Positions 49,130-57,827 of a stretch of DNA of 64,000 bases are shown in pieces. The DNA lies in NCBI RefSeq assembly GCF_004297265.1, contig NZ_SCUT01000024.1, positions 248,001-312,000 on the forward strand, given 5' to 3'. This stretch comes from Reyranella sp. (GTDB lineage: Bacteria; Pseudomonadota; Alphaproteobacteria; Reyranellales; Reyranellaceae). The position numbers were made by a program, and so were the translations under genes. How positions within the stretch are numbered: the first letter of the stretch is position 1; each line of letters begins with the position of its first letter. A model generated the notes under the pieces. It was not told the origin of the DNA. It was given only the letters and a program-made list of their open reading frames with translations, and searched no databases.

Positions 49130-49682
49130 CGAGACCGCGATCTTCTGGCGGCCCGAGCTTGTCGCCAGCGTTCTGATGCTTGAGGCTGCGCCGGCAGTCT
49201 TTCGCGCGGCCCGGCGGCTCGAACAGCTCGACCTGACCCACGCCGCACTGCACGCGCAGCCCGGCGGGGAACGTGCGATCAATTTGGCGGATCCCGACGG
49301 TGATCATCATTTAGTCGCCGGCGCCATCGACCCGGCTCAGCCGCTCGCCGTCCTGCTGCCGCTCGACGACAACTTCCACATCCGCGCCCAAGCGGCGTTG
49401 CGATTCCAACGCCGTCTGCTCGGACGCGCCGCCGGTCCGCTACCGCGCGCGCTCACGCTCACTCCGCGTCACCGCCTGCGGCTGGTGCGTATGGTTCGTG
49501 CCCTGGACGGCCGATCCTCCGGCGCCACGTATCGCGAAATCGCCGCGGTGCTCTTCGAAGCGCACCAGCGATCCGCAACCGAATGGAAAACGTCGTCCAT
49601 CCGCGCCCAGACAATCCGCTTGGTCAAAGACGCCGAGACGATGGTGCGCGGCGGCTATCTCCGCTTGCTGGCCGGCCACTGA
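49017..49682 (+). CDS. fseA: FseA-like activator, C-terminal DUF2285 (+1 frame) part
   Basis: The open frame continues the protein from codon 49104 as LLDPDRSANETAIFWRPELVAS and ends in a DUF2285/RovC-type DNA-binding domain (LTPRHRLRLVRMVRALDGRS, GATYREIAAVLFE, and RAQTIRLVKDAETMVRGGYLRLL). It has no ribosome site of its own near a plausible start, so it is expressed only as the frameshifted fusion of about 259 aa. FseA activates the excisionase gene; the RdfS-like gene begins 152 bp downstream. Integrity of the whole C-terminal domain argues that the +1 shift is functional rather than a mutation. Confidence 0.78.
   Translation: MTACAACRPPGQAPHCPMGAQPSNGACAFLLDPDRSANETAIFWRPELVASVLMLEAAPAVFRAARRLEQLDLTHAALHAQPGGERAINLADPDGDHHLVAGAIDPAQPLAVLLPLDDNFHIRAQAALRFQRRLLGRAAGPLPRALTLTPRHRLRLVRMVRALDGRSSGATYREIAAVLFEAHQRSATEWKTSSIRAQTIRLVKDAETMVRGGYLRLLAGH
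49097..49106 (+). other. +1 frameshift site CGC-TTT-C-CTG
   Basis: Zero-frame codons CGC (49097) and TTT (49100) are followed by C then CTG. A Phe tRNA on TTT can slip one base to pair with TTC (49101-49103), after which CTG CTC GAT continues the conserved DUF2285 protein. A single extra T relative to an uninterrupted gene gives the same picture, so the site fits both programmed shifting and a point insertion. Confidence 0.65.
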
Positions 49683-49834
49683 CTCCCCGCGGTCACAATC
49701 GAACAATGGATACAAGGGGGTACGCGCACAGACGGGTCTCACTCCGTCATCCACCCTGACGCCGCCGGTTCGCCATCGTGGTCGCCGCTTCGCCACTGCA
49801 CGCCGGCGGGGCAGCCGATGCACCGGAGGCCCCA

Positions 49835-50125
49835 ATGTCAGCAGCGCGACCCGACTCCCCGCCACGCTATCTCCGCACACCCGAGGCGGCGCGCTTCCTC
49901 GGCCTGTCTGGTCGCACGCTGGAGAAGCACCGCACCTACGGCACGGGACCGGTCTATCGCAAGCTGGGTGGCCGCATTGTCTATGCCCTCGACGATCTTC
50001 AGGCTTGGGCCGATCGCGGCACACGGCAGTCGACGTCGGATCCGGGCCACGGTGTTGTCCACCCCGCGAAGCGACAGACGACGCCCGCCGCGGGAATGCG
50101 CGTGCCACGCGGCGGCGCATCATGA
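49835..50125 (+). CDS. rdfS: AlpA/MerR-like excisionase, RdfS-like
   Basis: A 96-aa winged-helix protein: YLRTPEAARFLGLSGRTLEKHR, then GTGPVYRKLGGRIVYALDDLQAWADR. This is the AlpA/excisionase fold. Its place directly after the FseA-like gene matches rdfS, the recombination directionality factor that drives ICE excision with the integrase. GGAGG lies upstream of ATG 49835. The stop overlaps the parA start (ATGA), so excision and the downstream transfer genes are coupled in one operon. The C-terminal 35 residues are disordered and basic. Assignment rests on fold and context. Confidence 0.78.
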   Translation: MSAARPDSPPRYLRTPEAARFLGLSGRTLEKHRTYGTGPVYRKLGGRIVYALDDLQAWADRGTRQSTSDPGHGVVHPAKRQTTPAAGMRVPRGGAS

Positions 50126-50760
50126 TCGTCGCGCTCCTCAATCAGAAGGGTGGCGTCGGCAAGACGACGCTCGCATTGCACCTCGCCGGTGAATGGGCTC
50201 GACGAGGAAAGCGCGTCGTTCTCATCGACGCCGACCCCCAAGGCTCGGCGCTCGACTGGTCGCAGCAGCGAGCGCGCGAAGGCCTGGCACGCCTGTTTGG
50301 TGTCGTCGGCCTGGCGCGAGATACGCTTCATAGCGAAGCGCCGGAACTGGCGCGAAGCGCCGACCATGTGGTGATCGACGGGCCACCGCGTGTCGCCAGC
50401 CTGATGCGGTCCGCGCTGCTCGCTGCCGACTTGGTGCTGATCCCCGTGCAGCCATCGCCTTTCGATGGCTGGGCCTCCGCGGAGATGCTGTCGCTGCTCG
50501 GCGAGGCGCGGATCTACCGCCCCCAGCTCGCCGCCCGCTTCGCGCTGAATCGCTGTGGAGCGCGCACGGTCATTGCCCGCGAGACGGCCGAGACACTCGC
50601 CGATCACGATCCGCCGGTGCTCACCAGCACCATCGGCCAGCGCGTTACCTTCGCCGACGCGGCACGCTCCGGCCGTCTGGTTTCCGAGATCAACGAACGC
50701 AGCCCCGCCGCTCGCGAGATCACCGCGCTCTGCACCGAGGTCGGGAGGATCGCACCATGA
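50122..50760 (+). CDS. parA: ParA-family partition ATPase
   Basis: A 212-aa Walker-type ATPase. NQKGGVGKTTLALHL begins at residue 7 with the deviant Walker A lysines (KGGVGKT, 9-15); IDADPQGSALDW is the next motif and VVIDGPPR the Walker B. It lacks an N-terminal DNA-binding domain, as in small plasmid ParA/VirC1-like proteins. It may position the excised element or, like VirC1, bring relaxosome DNA to the secretion channel. It overlaps both neighbours by four bases (ATGA). The adjacent RHH protein is the likely partner rather than the distant ParB. Confidence 0.9.
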   Translation: MIVALLNQKGGVGKTTLALHLAGEWARRGKRVVLIDADPQGSALDWSQQRAREGLARLFGVVGLARDTLHSEAPELARSADHVVIDGPPRVASLMRSALLAADLVLIPVQPSPFDGWASAEMLSLLGEARIYRPQLAARFALNRCGARTVIARETAETLADHDPPVLTSTIGQRVTFADAARSGRLVSEINERSPAAREITALCTEVGRIAP

Positions 50761-51011
50761 CGGAGCGACCCCACAAACGTGCCTTCACTGCACGTCCAGC
50801 CGATCCTGAGAGTTGGGTGAAAGCCCCCGATCCGCGCTTCCCGCGCCACGGCGACGCCGCGAATTTCACCGCGCGCCTCACCATCGACGTCACGCCCGAC
50901 ATGCGCGGCCAGATCAAGATCGCCGCGTTTCAGCGCGGCATCACCGTCGCCGACATGCTGCGCGAGTTGCTCGCCCGCGAGTTTCCCCCAACCGAAGGAG
51001 ACACGCCATGA
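50757..51011 (+). CDS. ribbon-helix-helix-like protein, ParA partner
   Basis: An 84-aa protein. The disordered first 35 residues precede NFTARLTIDVTPDMRGQIKIAAFQRGITVADMLRELLAREF, a beta strand plus two helices that fits the RHH/ParG fold. Small RHH proteins serve as DNA-binding partners and repressors of ParA genes. It overlaps parA and the DUF2840 gene by ATGA junctions, so the three are coupled. The fold call is from pattern only. Confidence 0.75.
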   Translation: MTERPHKRAFTARPADPESWVKAPDPRFPRHGDAANFTARLTIDVTPDMRGQIKIAAFQRGITVADMLRELLAREFPPTEGDTP

Positions 51012-51517
51012 ACGGCGCTCCTCATTTGCGCCGCGTGCCGACGGCGCTCCTCTTCGACGGTCTGACCCGCGTCGAGCTGACGTGGATGGAGAAGAAGATC
51101 GAATACTGGATTCGGTTCGGCCAGGACGTCCAGGAACAGATTCTCGACCGACGCCGGCGTGTGGTCAGCTTCCCGCCGCATAGTGTCTTCGCCTTTGTCC
51201 GTTGGGCGGCAAACGACTTCGGCACGATCATCTCACGTATCGACATCGTGCGCGCGATCTCGCCAGGCGAACACTACCAGACTCTGCCTTTCGTGCGCCC
51301 TGGCGGCGACATCCTGCTGAGGATGGACGGCTGGCCGAAGGTTGAGCGCGTTCTGCAGATCGTCGACGCCATCGAGGCGATCGGCATCAATCCAGCCGAG
51401 GTCTCGCCGCATCATTGGCGGCATGTTCACAACCGTCTCGCTGCCGGCCAGGAGCCGCGCAGCTACACGGCCGAGCAGCATCGGGCCATCCTTCTGCGTC
51501 GGAGGGTCGAGCCATGA
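51008..51517 (+). CDS. DUF2840 family protein
   Basis: A 169-aa protein with the DUF2840 pattern: TRVELTWMEKKIEYWIRFG, then FAFVRWAANDFGTIISRIDIVRA, then VRPGGDILLRMDGWPKVERVLQ and DAIEAIGINPAEVSPHHWRHVHNR. The family lies between ParA and TraF in this class of element and has no known function. The mix of basic helices suggests DNA binding. It overlaps the previous gene by four bases and the TraF gene by four bases. Confidence 0.87.
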   Translation: MNGAPHLRRVPTALLFDGLTRVELTWMEKKIEYWIRFGQDVQEQILDRRRRVVSFPPHSVFAFVRWAANDFGTIISRIDIVRAISPGEHYQTLPFVRPGGDILLRMDGWPKVERVLQIVDAIEAIGINPAEVSPHHWRHVHNRLAAGQEPRSYTAEQHRAILLRRRVEP

Positions 51518-52059
51518 CGCGATTCGGCTACGTCATGACGACGTACTTCACCGTGATGCTGATCGGGGGCCTATCCTTCATCCATGTCACGCCCAGGCTG
51601 ATCTGGAACGCGTCGGCCAGCACGCCGGTCGGCCTCTATTCAATCGATCGGTCGCCACAGATCGAAGTGACCGACTTGGTCGCCGTGAATGCTCCGGAGC
51701 CGCTCGCCTCGTTCCTCGCCGAGCGCGGCTACCTCCCGCGCGGCGTCCCGCTCATGAAGCGCGTCGCCGCTCTGCCGGGGCAACAGGTCTGCCGCGCCGG
51801 CGTACACGTCAGCGTCGACGGCATCGCGATGGCCGAAGCGCTGACGCGCGACCGTCTCGGCCGCGATCTCCCTATTTGGCAGGGCTGCCGGCGCATCGCC
51901 ACTGACGAGATATTCCTCATGAACTGGTCTGTCGGGGACAGCCTCGACGGTCGCTACTTCGGTCCAGTTTCCCGCGGCTCGGTCATCGGACGAGCAACCC
52001 CTCTCTACACCGACGAGGACGGCAACGGCCGCTTCGAATGGCGCGCCGCGACGCGGTGA
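51514..52059 (+). CDS. traF: TraF-like S26 signal peptidase
   Basis: A 181-aa inner-membrane serine peptidase. A single membrane helix spans about 8-25. The catalytic Ser is S36 in NASASTPVGLY and the catalytic Lys is K82 in LMKRVAALPG, both standard for S26 enzymes. The C-terminal GDSLDGRYFGPV is box E. TraF processes and cyclises the TrbC pilin in IncP-type transfer; the trbC gene is at 58.8 kb. The ATG overlaps the DUF2840 stop. Confidence 0.92.
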   Translation: MTRFGYVMTTYFTVMLIGGLSFIHVTPRLIWNASASTPVGLYSIDRSPQIEVTDLVAVNAPEPLASFLAERGYLPRGVPLMKRVAALPGQQVCRAGVHVSVDGIAMAEALTRDRLGRDLPIWQGCRRIATDEIFLMNWSVGDSLDGRYFGPVSRGSVIGRATPLYTDEDGNGRFEWRAATR

Positions 52060-52103
52060 CGATGCGCTCATTTCCGTTTCACCGCACCACACAGGAGTCT
52101 TCC

Positions 52104-52439
52104 ATGCCGCAGATCGGAGAGTTCACGCGCACCAAGACCGGCTATGCCGGCCGCATCCGGACGGTCTCTCTCGACATCGAGATGGTGCTTGTCCCTGCCG
52201 AGCATTCCGACACCGAGAACGCGCCGGACTATCGCATTCACCTTCGCGACGACGGCGGTCCGGAGATCGGCGCCGGATGGAAGCGAACCGGCGAAAAGGC
52301 CGGCGACTACGTTTCCTTGCAGATCGACGACCCGTCATTCCGCCAACCGATCCGCGCCAACCTGTTCCAGTCAGGCGACGACAGGTCCGCCTGGGGCCTG
52401 CACTGGAACCGTCCGCCGAAGCGCAGTGAGCGGGACTGA
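52104..52439 (+). CDS. DUF736 family protein, copy 2
   Basis: A 111-aa DUF736 protein: MPQIGEFTRTKTGYAGRIRTVSL, then YRIHLRDDGGPEIGAGWKR, YVSLQIDDPSFRQPIRANLF and WGLHWNRP. It aligns along its length with copy 1 at 47602 but is clearly diverged, so the two are old paralogues rather than a recent duplication. CAGGAG precedes the ATG. It sits between the pilin peptidase and the transglycosylase, which suggests a link to transfer. Function unknown. Confidence 0.87.
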   Translation: MPQIGEFTRTKTGYAGRIRTVSLDIEMVLVPAEHSDTENAPDYRIHLRDDGGPEIGAGWKRTGEKAGDYVSLQIDDPSFRQPIRANLFQSGDDRSAWGLHWNRPPKRSERD

Positions 52440-52443
52440 CGGC

Positions 52444-53217
52444 ATGCCGACGCGCCGCCCATCGCGCAGGCATCCGGCGGAGACCGGGCGGACACGCGCC
52501 GCCCGGCATCTCTCTGCCCTTCTCCTTTTCGGCCTGCTGATCGTCGGCGGATCACCTTCCACCGCACTGGCGCAGAACGCACCCATCCCGCGTGCGACTG
52601 CAGCCGATCCGATCGCCGGCTTCGTCGCCGAGGCCTCGCAACGCTTCGGCATTCCGGAGCGCTGGATTCGCGCCGTCATGCGCGTCGAAAGTGCGGGCGA
52701 CGTGCGCGCGATCTCGTCCGCGGGCGCGATGGGTCTGATGCAGATCATGCCTGATACATGGACGGAGCTACGCACTCGCCACCGACTTGGAAGCGATCCG
52801 TACAATCCGCGCGACAATATCCTCGCGGGCGCCGCCTACCTCCGCGAGATGCATGATCGCTATGGTTCGCCAGGCTTTCTCGCCGCCTATAATGCGGGAC
52901 CGGGGCGCTATGAGGAGTATCTCGCCGGCCGCCCGCTTCCGGCCGAGACCCGCGCCTATGTCGCCGCGTTGTTTCCTTTATTCGGCGGCGGTGAACTCTC
53001 CAGTCCAGTCACCGTCGCCGCAACCGATCCGAAGGCCTGGACCCGCGCATCGCTGTTCGTCGCGCGCATCGAGCGCATCTCGGCTGCCGATCCAGTGCAA
53101 ACCGAGCGCCATCCAAACGAGGCTCCCGCGGCAGTTCCGGTGCGCGAGACTTCCGCGATCGTGCCGCAATCCACCGGCCTGTTCGTCGCGCGATCCGGCA
53201 GTGGAGACCCGCGATGA
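52444..53217 (+). CDS. lytic transglycosylase (VirB1-like)
   Basis: A 257-aa secreted SLT-type enzyme. A basic start, a hydrophobic segment (LSALLLFGLLIVGG) and ALA-Q (41-44) form a signal peptide. The catalytic Glu is E82 in VMRVESAGD, then AGAMGLMQIMPDTW, NPRDNILAGAAYL and FLAAYNAGPG, all hallmarks of family 1 transglycosylases. It opens peptidoglycan locally for the mating channel. The C-terminal 80 residues are low-complexity. It begins 4 bp after the DUF736 stop. The oriT region follows. Confidence 0.92.
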   Translation: MPTRRPSRRHPAETGRTRAARHLSALLLFGLLIVGGSPSTALAQNAPIPRATAADPIAGFVAEASQRFGIPERWIRAVMRVESAGDVRAISSAGAMGLMQIMPDTWTELRTRHRLGSDPYNPRDNILAGAAYLREMHDRYGSPGFLAAYNAGPGRYEEYLAGRPLPAETRAYVAALFPLFGGGELSSPVTVAATDPKAWTRASLFVARIERISAADPVQTERHPNEAPAAVPVRETSAIVPQSTGLFVARSGSGDPR

Positions 53218-53290
53218 CGTGCCTGCGCCTCTTTCGCAGTATGGAGCGCCCCGTCGCGTCATGGAGTGCGCAGAGGGGGAAGCAGGGCAA

Positions 53291-53346
53291 CACAACCGCA
53301 CGATGGCAGGATAAAGGGGCGCGATGTGCGCCTCGGTTCGGTTGTG
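53291..53346 (-). other. oriT: putative IncP-like oriT with nic site
   Basis: In the 244-bp gap before the relaxase, the minus strand reads TATCCTG (complement of 53307-53313) followed by C, the IncP/MOBP nic consensus YATCCTG|Y. An 8-bp inverted repeat, CACAACCG (53291-53298) and CGGTTGTG (53339-53346), brackets it. Position, motif and repeat together support the origin of transfer. No long gene crosses it convincingly. Confidence 0.72.
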
Positions 53347-53461
53347 CTTTTTCAAGGACTTACGCAGCGATTTCGCGAGGTGCGCCTGACTGGCGCAGCC
53401 TGCGGCTTCGGCGATTTCATAAGCAAATCAGCGCTATCGCGCGATGTGCGGTCCTGCCGCC

Positions 53462-55201
53462 ATGAGCGACGAGAACGATTTCCGCATCCGACCAGGCCAC
53501 ATCCGCTCGACGCGCGTGCAGCGCGCCAGACCCTTCATCGCCCAGGCGCTCGCCGCCGCCCAACGGGCCGGCGGATCGGTTTCCCGCAAGGGGACGATCG
53601 GGCCGGGCCACCGCTCCCGTTTCGGCCGGGGTCAGCGAGCGTCGGTGCAGGCCAACCGGCTCATCACCTCCCGCTCACGCGGCGCCGTCGTCAAGGCGCG
53701 CGTCGTCCGCCACGCCGGACGCCGCGCGCCGCTCGCCACCCATCTCAGTTATCTGAGCCGCGAGGGCGTCACCCGAGATGGAGAGAAGGCGCGGCTGTTC
53801 GGCCCCGCCGCGGACGATGCCGATACGAAGGCGTTCGCGGATCGATGCGAGGAGGACCGGCATCATTTCCGGTTCATCATCTCGCCGGACGACGCCGTGG
53901 AGATGTCGGACCTCAAGACCTTCGCCCGCGATTTGGCCGGCCAGATGGAGAGGGACCTCGGCACCAAGCTCGATTGGGTCGCGGTCGATCACTGGAACAC
54001 CGAACATCCCCACGTCCACCTGATCGTCCGCGGCGTGCGCGAGGATGGTGAGAACCTCGTCATCTCCCGCGACTACATCAAGGAGGGGATGCGGGATCGG
54101 GCGCGGGATCTGATCACGCAGGAATTGGGCCCGCGCACGGATCACGAAATCCGTCGCACGTTGGAACGTCAGATCGACGCCGAGCGCTGGACCAGCCTCG
54201 ACCGGCAGCTCGCGCGCGACGGATACCGCGCCGGCGTCATCGACCTCGCGCCGCATCCGAATCGACAGCCCGACGAATTCCACGCGCTCAAGGTCGGACG
54301 CCTCCGCAAGCTCGAATCGCTCGGGCTTGCCGACCAGGTCGGTCCCGGCCAGTGGACTCTGTCCGAGAACGCCGAGACGACGCTGCGCCAGCTCGGCGAA
54401 CGCGGCGACATCATCAAGCGCATCCATCGCGGCCTGACCGAACACGGCATCGAGCGGGGTGTGTCCAACTATGTGCTGGCCGGGGAAAGTCTGGACGATC
54501 CTGTCGTCGGCCGGCTGGTCGCCCGCGGTCTCGACGATGAGCTGAAGGGTACGGCCTATGCCGTGGTCGACGGCACAGACGGCCGCACCCATCACATCAA
54601 GCTGCCCGACCTCGACGCCGCCGGCGACAGCGCGCCCGGTTCGATCGTCGAACTGCGCAGGTTCGCCGACGCGAAGGGGCAGCGTCGCGTCGCGATGGCG
54701 GTCCGGTCAGACCTCACCATCGAGCAGCAGATCACCGCGAAAGGTGCGACTTGGCTTGACCGGCAGGCGATCGCCCGCGAGCCGATTGCGCTTGGCGGGG
54801 GAGGCTTCGGCGCAGAGGTACGCGAAGCCCTGGACCGGCGCGCCGAACACCTGATTGGGCAAGGTCTGGCCGAACGTCAGAACCGCGGCGTCAGCTTCAG
54901 CCGGAACCTGATCAAGACGCTGCGCCGGCGCGAGCTGGACGCCGTGGGCGCCAAGCTCGCGGCAGAGAGCGGCCGACCATTCAACAAGGCCGCGGCAGGA
55001 GAATACGTCGCTGGCGCCTACCAGCGGCGCATCGCGCTCGCCTCCGGCCGCTTCGCAATGATCGATGACGGCCTTGGCTTCCAGCTCGTGCCCTGGTCGC
55101 CATCACTCGAAAAACAGCTCGGGCGTCATGTCTCCGGCCTCGCCCGAAGCGATGGCGGCGTCGACTGGAGCTTCGGCCGCAAGCGGGGGCTCGGCCTGTG
55201 A
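53462..55201 (+). CDS. MOBP-type relaxase (VirD2/TraI-like, DUF3363)
   Basis: A 579-aa relaxase. Motif I is THLSYLSREG (93-102) with the nucleophile candidate Y97. Motif III is HPHVHLIVR with H182, H184 and H186 binding the metal. The DUF3363 C-terminal half runs from about 230. The N-terminal 85 residues are highly basic. It nicks oriT and leads the strand through the coupling protein. No strong ribosome site precedes ATG 53462, so expression may be low or coupled. The coupling protein gene starts 31 bp after its stop. Confidence 0.92.
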   Translation: MSDENDFRIRPGHIRSTRVQRARPFIAQALAAAQRAGGSVSRKGTIGPGHRSRFGRGQRASVQANRLITSRSRGAVVKARVVRHAGRRAPLATHLSYLSREGVTRDGEKARLFGPAADDADTKAFADRCEEDRHHFRFIISPDDAVEMSDLKTFARDLAGQMERDLGTKLDWVAVDHWNTEHPHVHLIVRGVREDGENLVISRDYIKEGMRDRARDLITQELGPRTDHEIRRTLERQIDAERWTSLDRQLARDGYRAGVIDLAPHPNRQPDEFHALKVGRLRKLESLGLADQVGPGQWTLSENAETTLRQLGERGDIIKRIHRGLTEHGIERGVSNYVLAGESLDDPVVGRLVARGLDDELKGTAYAVVDGTDGRTHHIKLPDLDAAGDSAPGSIVELRRFADAKGQRRVAMAVRSDLTIEQQITAKGATWLDRQAIAREPIALGGGGFGAEVREALDRRAEHLIGQGLAERQNRGVSFSRNLIKTLRRRELDAVGAKLAAESGRPFNKAAAGEYVAGAYQRRIALASGRFAMIDDGLGFQLVPWSPSLEKQLGRHVSGLARSDGGVDWSFGRKRGLGL

Positions 55202-55232
55202 ACACTGCCCCTCTTCAAGAAAGGACTCCAAC

Positions 55233-57215
55233 ATGTCGGCCACCAAGATTCTCTGGGGGCAGATCCTCGTCGTCTTCGTGATCGTGCTGACCACGACCTG
55301 GACCGCGACCCAATGGACGGCATGGCAGCTAGGCTTCCAGCCGCAACTCGGCCGGCCATGGTTCGAGGCATTTGGCTGGCCAGTCTACCATCCGCCGGCC
55401 TTCTTCTGGTGGTGGTACTTCTACGACGCCTATGCGCCTTCGGTCTTCGTCGAGGGCGCCTACATCGCCGCATCCGGCGGCTTCATTGCCATCGCGGTCG
55501 CCATCGGCATGTCGGTGTGGCGAACCCGCGAGGCCAAAAATGTCGAGACCTATGGTTCGGCGCGCTGGGCGCGAGCCGACGAGGTGCGCGCCGCCGGCCT
55601 GCTTGGGCCCGATGGCGTGGTGCTCGGCAGGTTCGATCGCGCCTATCTTCGCCATGACGGGCCAGAGCATGTGCTGTGCTTCGCGCCGACCCGCTCCGGC
55701 AAGGGCGTCGGCCTGGTCGTGCCCTCGCTGCTGACCTGGCCGGGCTCCGCCATCGTTCACGACATCAAGGGCGAGAACTGGCAGCTCACTTCCGGCTTCC
55801 GCGCCCACCATGGCCGCGTGCTGCTGTTCGATCCCACCAATGCGAAGTCGTCCGCTTACAACCCGCTGCTCGAAGTCCGCCGCGGCGAATGGGAGGTCCG
55901 CGACGTCCAGAACATCGCCGACATCCTGGTCGATCCCGAAGGGAGTTTGGAACGCCGCAATCATTGGGAGAAGACGTCCCACGCACTCCTCGTCGGCGCC
56001 ATCCTGCACGTTCTCTACGCCGAGACCGACAAGACACTCGCCGGCGTCGCCGCCTTCCTTTCCGATCCCAAGCGGCCGATCGAGTCGACGCTCGCCGCCA
56101 TGATGAAGACCGCGCATCTCGGCGAAGCGGGACCGCACCCCGTCATCGCGTCGGCCGCGCGCGAGTTGCTGAATAAGTCCGACAATGAGCGGTCGGGTGT
56201 CTTGTCGACCGCGATGTCGTTTCTCGGACTCTATCGCGATCCCGTGGTGGCGGATGTTACGCGCCGTTGCGACTGGCGCATCACAGACATTGTTGGCGGA
56301 GCGCGACCGTCGACGCTCTACCTGGTCGTGCCGCCCTCAGACATCGCGCGGACCAAGCCGCTGATCCGGCTTATCCTCAACCAGATCGGACGCCGATTGA
56401 CGGAGGATCTCAACGCCAAAGGCAGGCGGCATCGGCTGCTGCTCATGCTCGACGAGTTTCTCGCGCTCGGGCGCCTCGACTTCTTCGAGAGCGCCTTGGC
56501 GTTCATGGCGGGCTATGGACTGAAGAGCTTCCTGATCGCGCAGTCGCTCAATCAGATCGAGAAAGCGTATGGGCCGAACAACTCGATCCTCGACAACTGC
56601 CATGTCCGCGTCAGTTTCGCCACCAATGATGAGCGGACGGCCAAGCGCGTGTCGGATGCTTTAGGGACGGCGACCGAGATGCGCGCGATGCGCAACTATG
56701 CCGGACACCGGCTCAGCCCGTGGCTCGGCCATCTGATGGTGTCGCGATCGGAGACCGCGCGCCCGCTGCTGACGCCGGGCGAGGTGATGCAGCTCCCGGC
56801 CGCCGACGAGATCGTCATGGTCGCCGGCACGCCGCCGATCCGCGCGAAGAAGGCGCGCTACTTCGAGGATCGCCGCTTCCAGGAGCGCGTGCTGCCGCCG
56901 GCGCTCGTGAAGCCAGCCGCGGGAAAGCCGGACGACTGGAGCGCTCTGCCTCTGCCATCGCGGCCGCAACCCGATGCAGCCGCGCGGCAGGACGGTACAG
57001 GCGACGACGACTCGACCGGCTCGGAGCGGCGTCAGCAACCGGAGCTGACCGCGGTGAAGCCTGTCGAGAGGAAGGCGCCGATCGACAACGAGTTCGACCT
57101 CGATGGCCCCGATGACGCCGATGACGATGCCGCGCGCGCGGGCCGGCTGAACCAGGTGATGCAAGGCGTCGCGCGGCAGGTCTCGCTCGATCCCAATGAC
57201 GGGATGGACCTCTGA
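55233..57215 (+). CDS. traG: type IV coupling protein (VirD4/TraG)
   Basis: A 660-aa coupling ATPase. Two N-terminal membrane segments (about 7-26 and 75-95) precede Walker A APTRSGKG (151-158). Walker B LLLMLDEF is near 403-410, then SLNQIEKAYG and NCHVRVSFATND, typical of TraG/VirD4. An acidic tail ends the protein. It docks relaxase-DNA at the Trb channel in the inner membrane. AAAGGA lies seven bases before the ATG. The CopG-type regulator starts right after the stop. Confidence 0.94.
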   Translation: MSATKILWGQILVVFVIVLTTTWTATQWTAWQLGFQPQLGRPWFEAFGWPVYHPPAFFWWWYFYDAYAPSVFVEGAYIAASGGFIAIAVAIGMSVWRTREAKNVETYGSARWARADEVRAAGLLGPDGVVLGRFDRAYLRHDGPEHVLCFAPTRSGKGVGLVVPSLLTWPGSAIVHDIKGENWQLTSGFRAHHGRVLLFDPTNAKSSAYNPLLEVRRGEWEVRDVQNIADILVDPEGSLERRNHWEKTSHALLVGAILHVLYAETDKTLAGVAAFLSDPKRPIESTLAAMMKTAHLGEAGPHPVIASAARELLNKSDNERSGVLSTAMSFLGLYRDPVVADVTRRCDWRITDIVGGARPSTLYLVVPPSDIARTKPLIRLILNQIGRRLTEDLNAKGRRHRLLLMLDEFLALGRLDFFESALAFMAGYGLKSFLIAQSLNQIEKAYGPNNSILDNCHVRVSFATNDERTAKRVSDALGTATEMRAMRNYAGHRLSPWLGHLMVSRSETARPLLTPGEVMQLPAADEIVMVAGTPPIRAKKARYFEDRRFQERVLPPALVKPAAGKPDDWSALPLPSRPQPDAAARQDGTGDDDSTGSERRQQPELTAVKPVERKAPIDNEFDLDGPDDADDDAARAGRLNQVMQGVARQVSLDPNDGMDL

Positions 57216-57217
57216 GC

Positions 57218-57658
57218 GTGGCGATCATGAAGATTCCGAAGAAGCAGCGCCTCTCGGTCTATCTCGATCCCGACATCATGAAGGCGCTCGCCGTTTATGC
57301 CGCGCGCCGCGATCAATCGCGATCGCTGGTCGCGGAAGCGGCGATCGCATCCTTCCTGTCGCCGGACGCGGCCGAGCGCCAGGAAGCCGCGACCACCAAG
57401 CGATTGGACCAGCTCGACCGGCGCATGACGCGTATGGAACGCGACCTCGGCATTTCCGTGGAAATGCTGGCCGTTTTCGTCCGCCACTGGCTCACCACGA
57501 ATCCGCCACTGCCGGAGTCAGCGCAGGCGGCCGCACGCGCAAAGGCAGGCGAACGGTACGACGCCTTCGTCGCCGCACTCGGGCGGCGACTCGCGAAGGG
57601 ACCGAAAGTGCGTGAGGAGATTTCCGAAGACGTCGCAGGTGTCCCAGGCGCGGAATAA
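57218..57658 (+). CDS. CopG/RHH family protein
   Basis: A 146-aa protein. The N-terminal KQRLSVYLDPDIMKALAVYAARRDQSRSLVAEAAIASFL is a ribbon-helix-helix DNA-binding domain. A coiled-coil-like stretch (TTKRLDQLDRRMTRMERDL) and a helical C-terminus follow. It lies two bases after traG and is followed by a 170-bp gap before trbB. It probably represses the trb operon or acts at oriT, as TraK/MobC-like accessory proteins do. The start may be GTG 57218 or ATG 57227. Confidence 0.85.
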   Translation: MAIMKIPKKQRLSVYLDPDIMKALAVYAARRDQSRSLVAEAAIASFLSPDAAERQEAATTKRLDQLDRRMTRMERDLGISVEMLAVFVRHWLTTNPPLPESAQAAARAKAGERYDAFVAALGRRLAKGPKVREEISEDVAGVPGAE

Positions 57659-57827
57659 TCATCGCTCGGGGCATCGCAAGAGTTTGGCAGTTCCGCCGTC
57701 GCCCTGTCTTTGTACGCCAGAGCACTACGACCCCATCCTGCTTGTTGTCATGACCTGATTTCTGCCTCTTCTACTCATCCCCGATCCAGGGCCGCTTGTT
57801 TGCGGTCCCGCGCAGAACGGGGACGAT

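Noticed and set aside
48902-49682. Treating the split activator as a simple pseudogene
   Set aside because: Both parts are intact, the junction is exactly +1 at a slippery TTT-C, and frameshifted FseA is known in related elements. A point insertion cannot be fully excluded.
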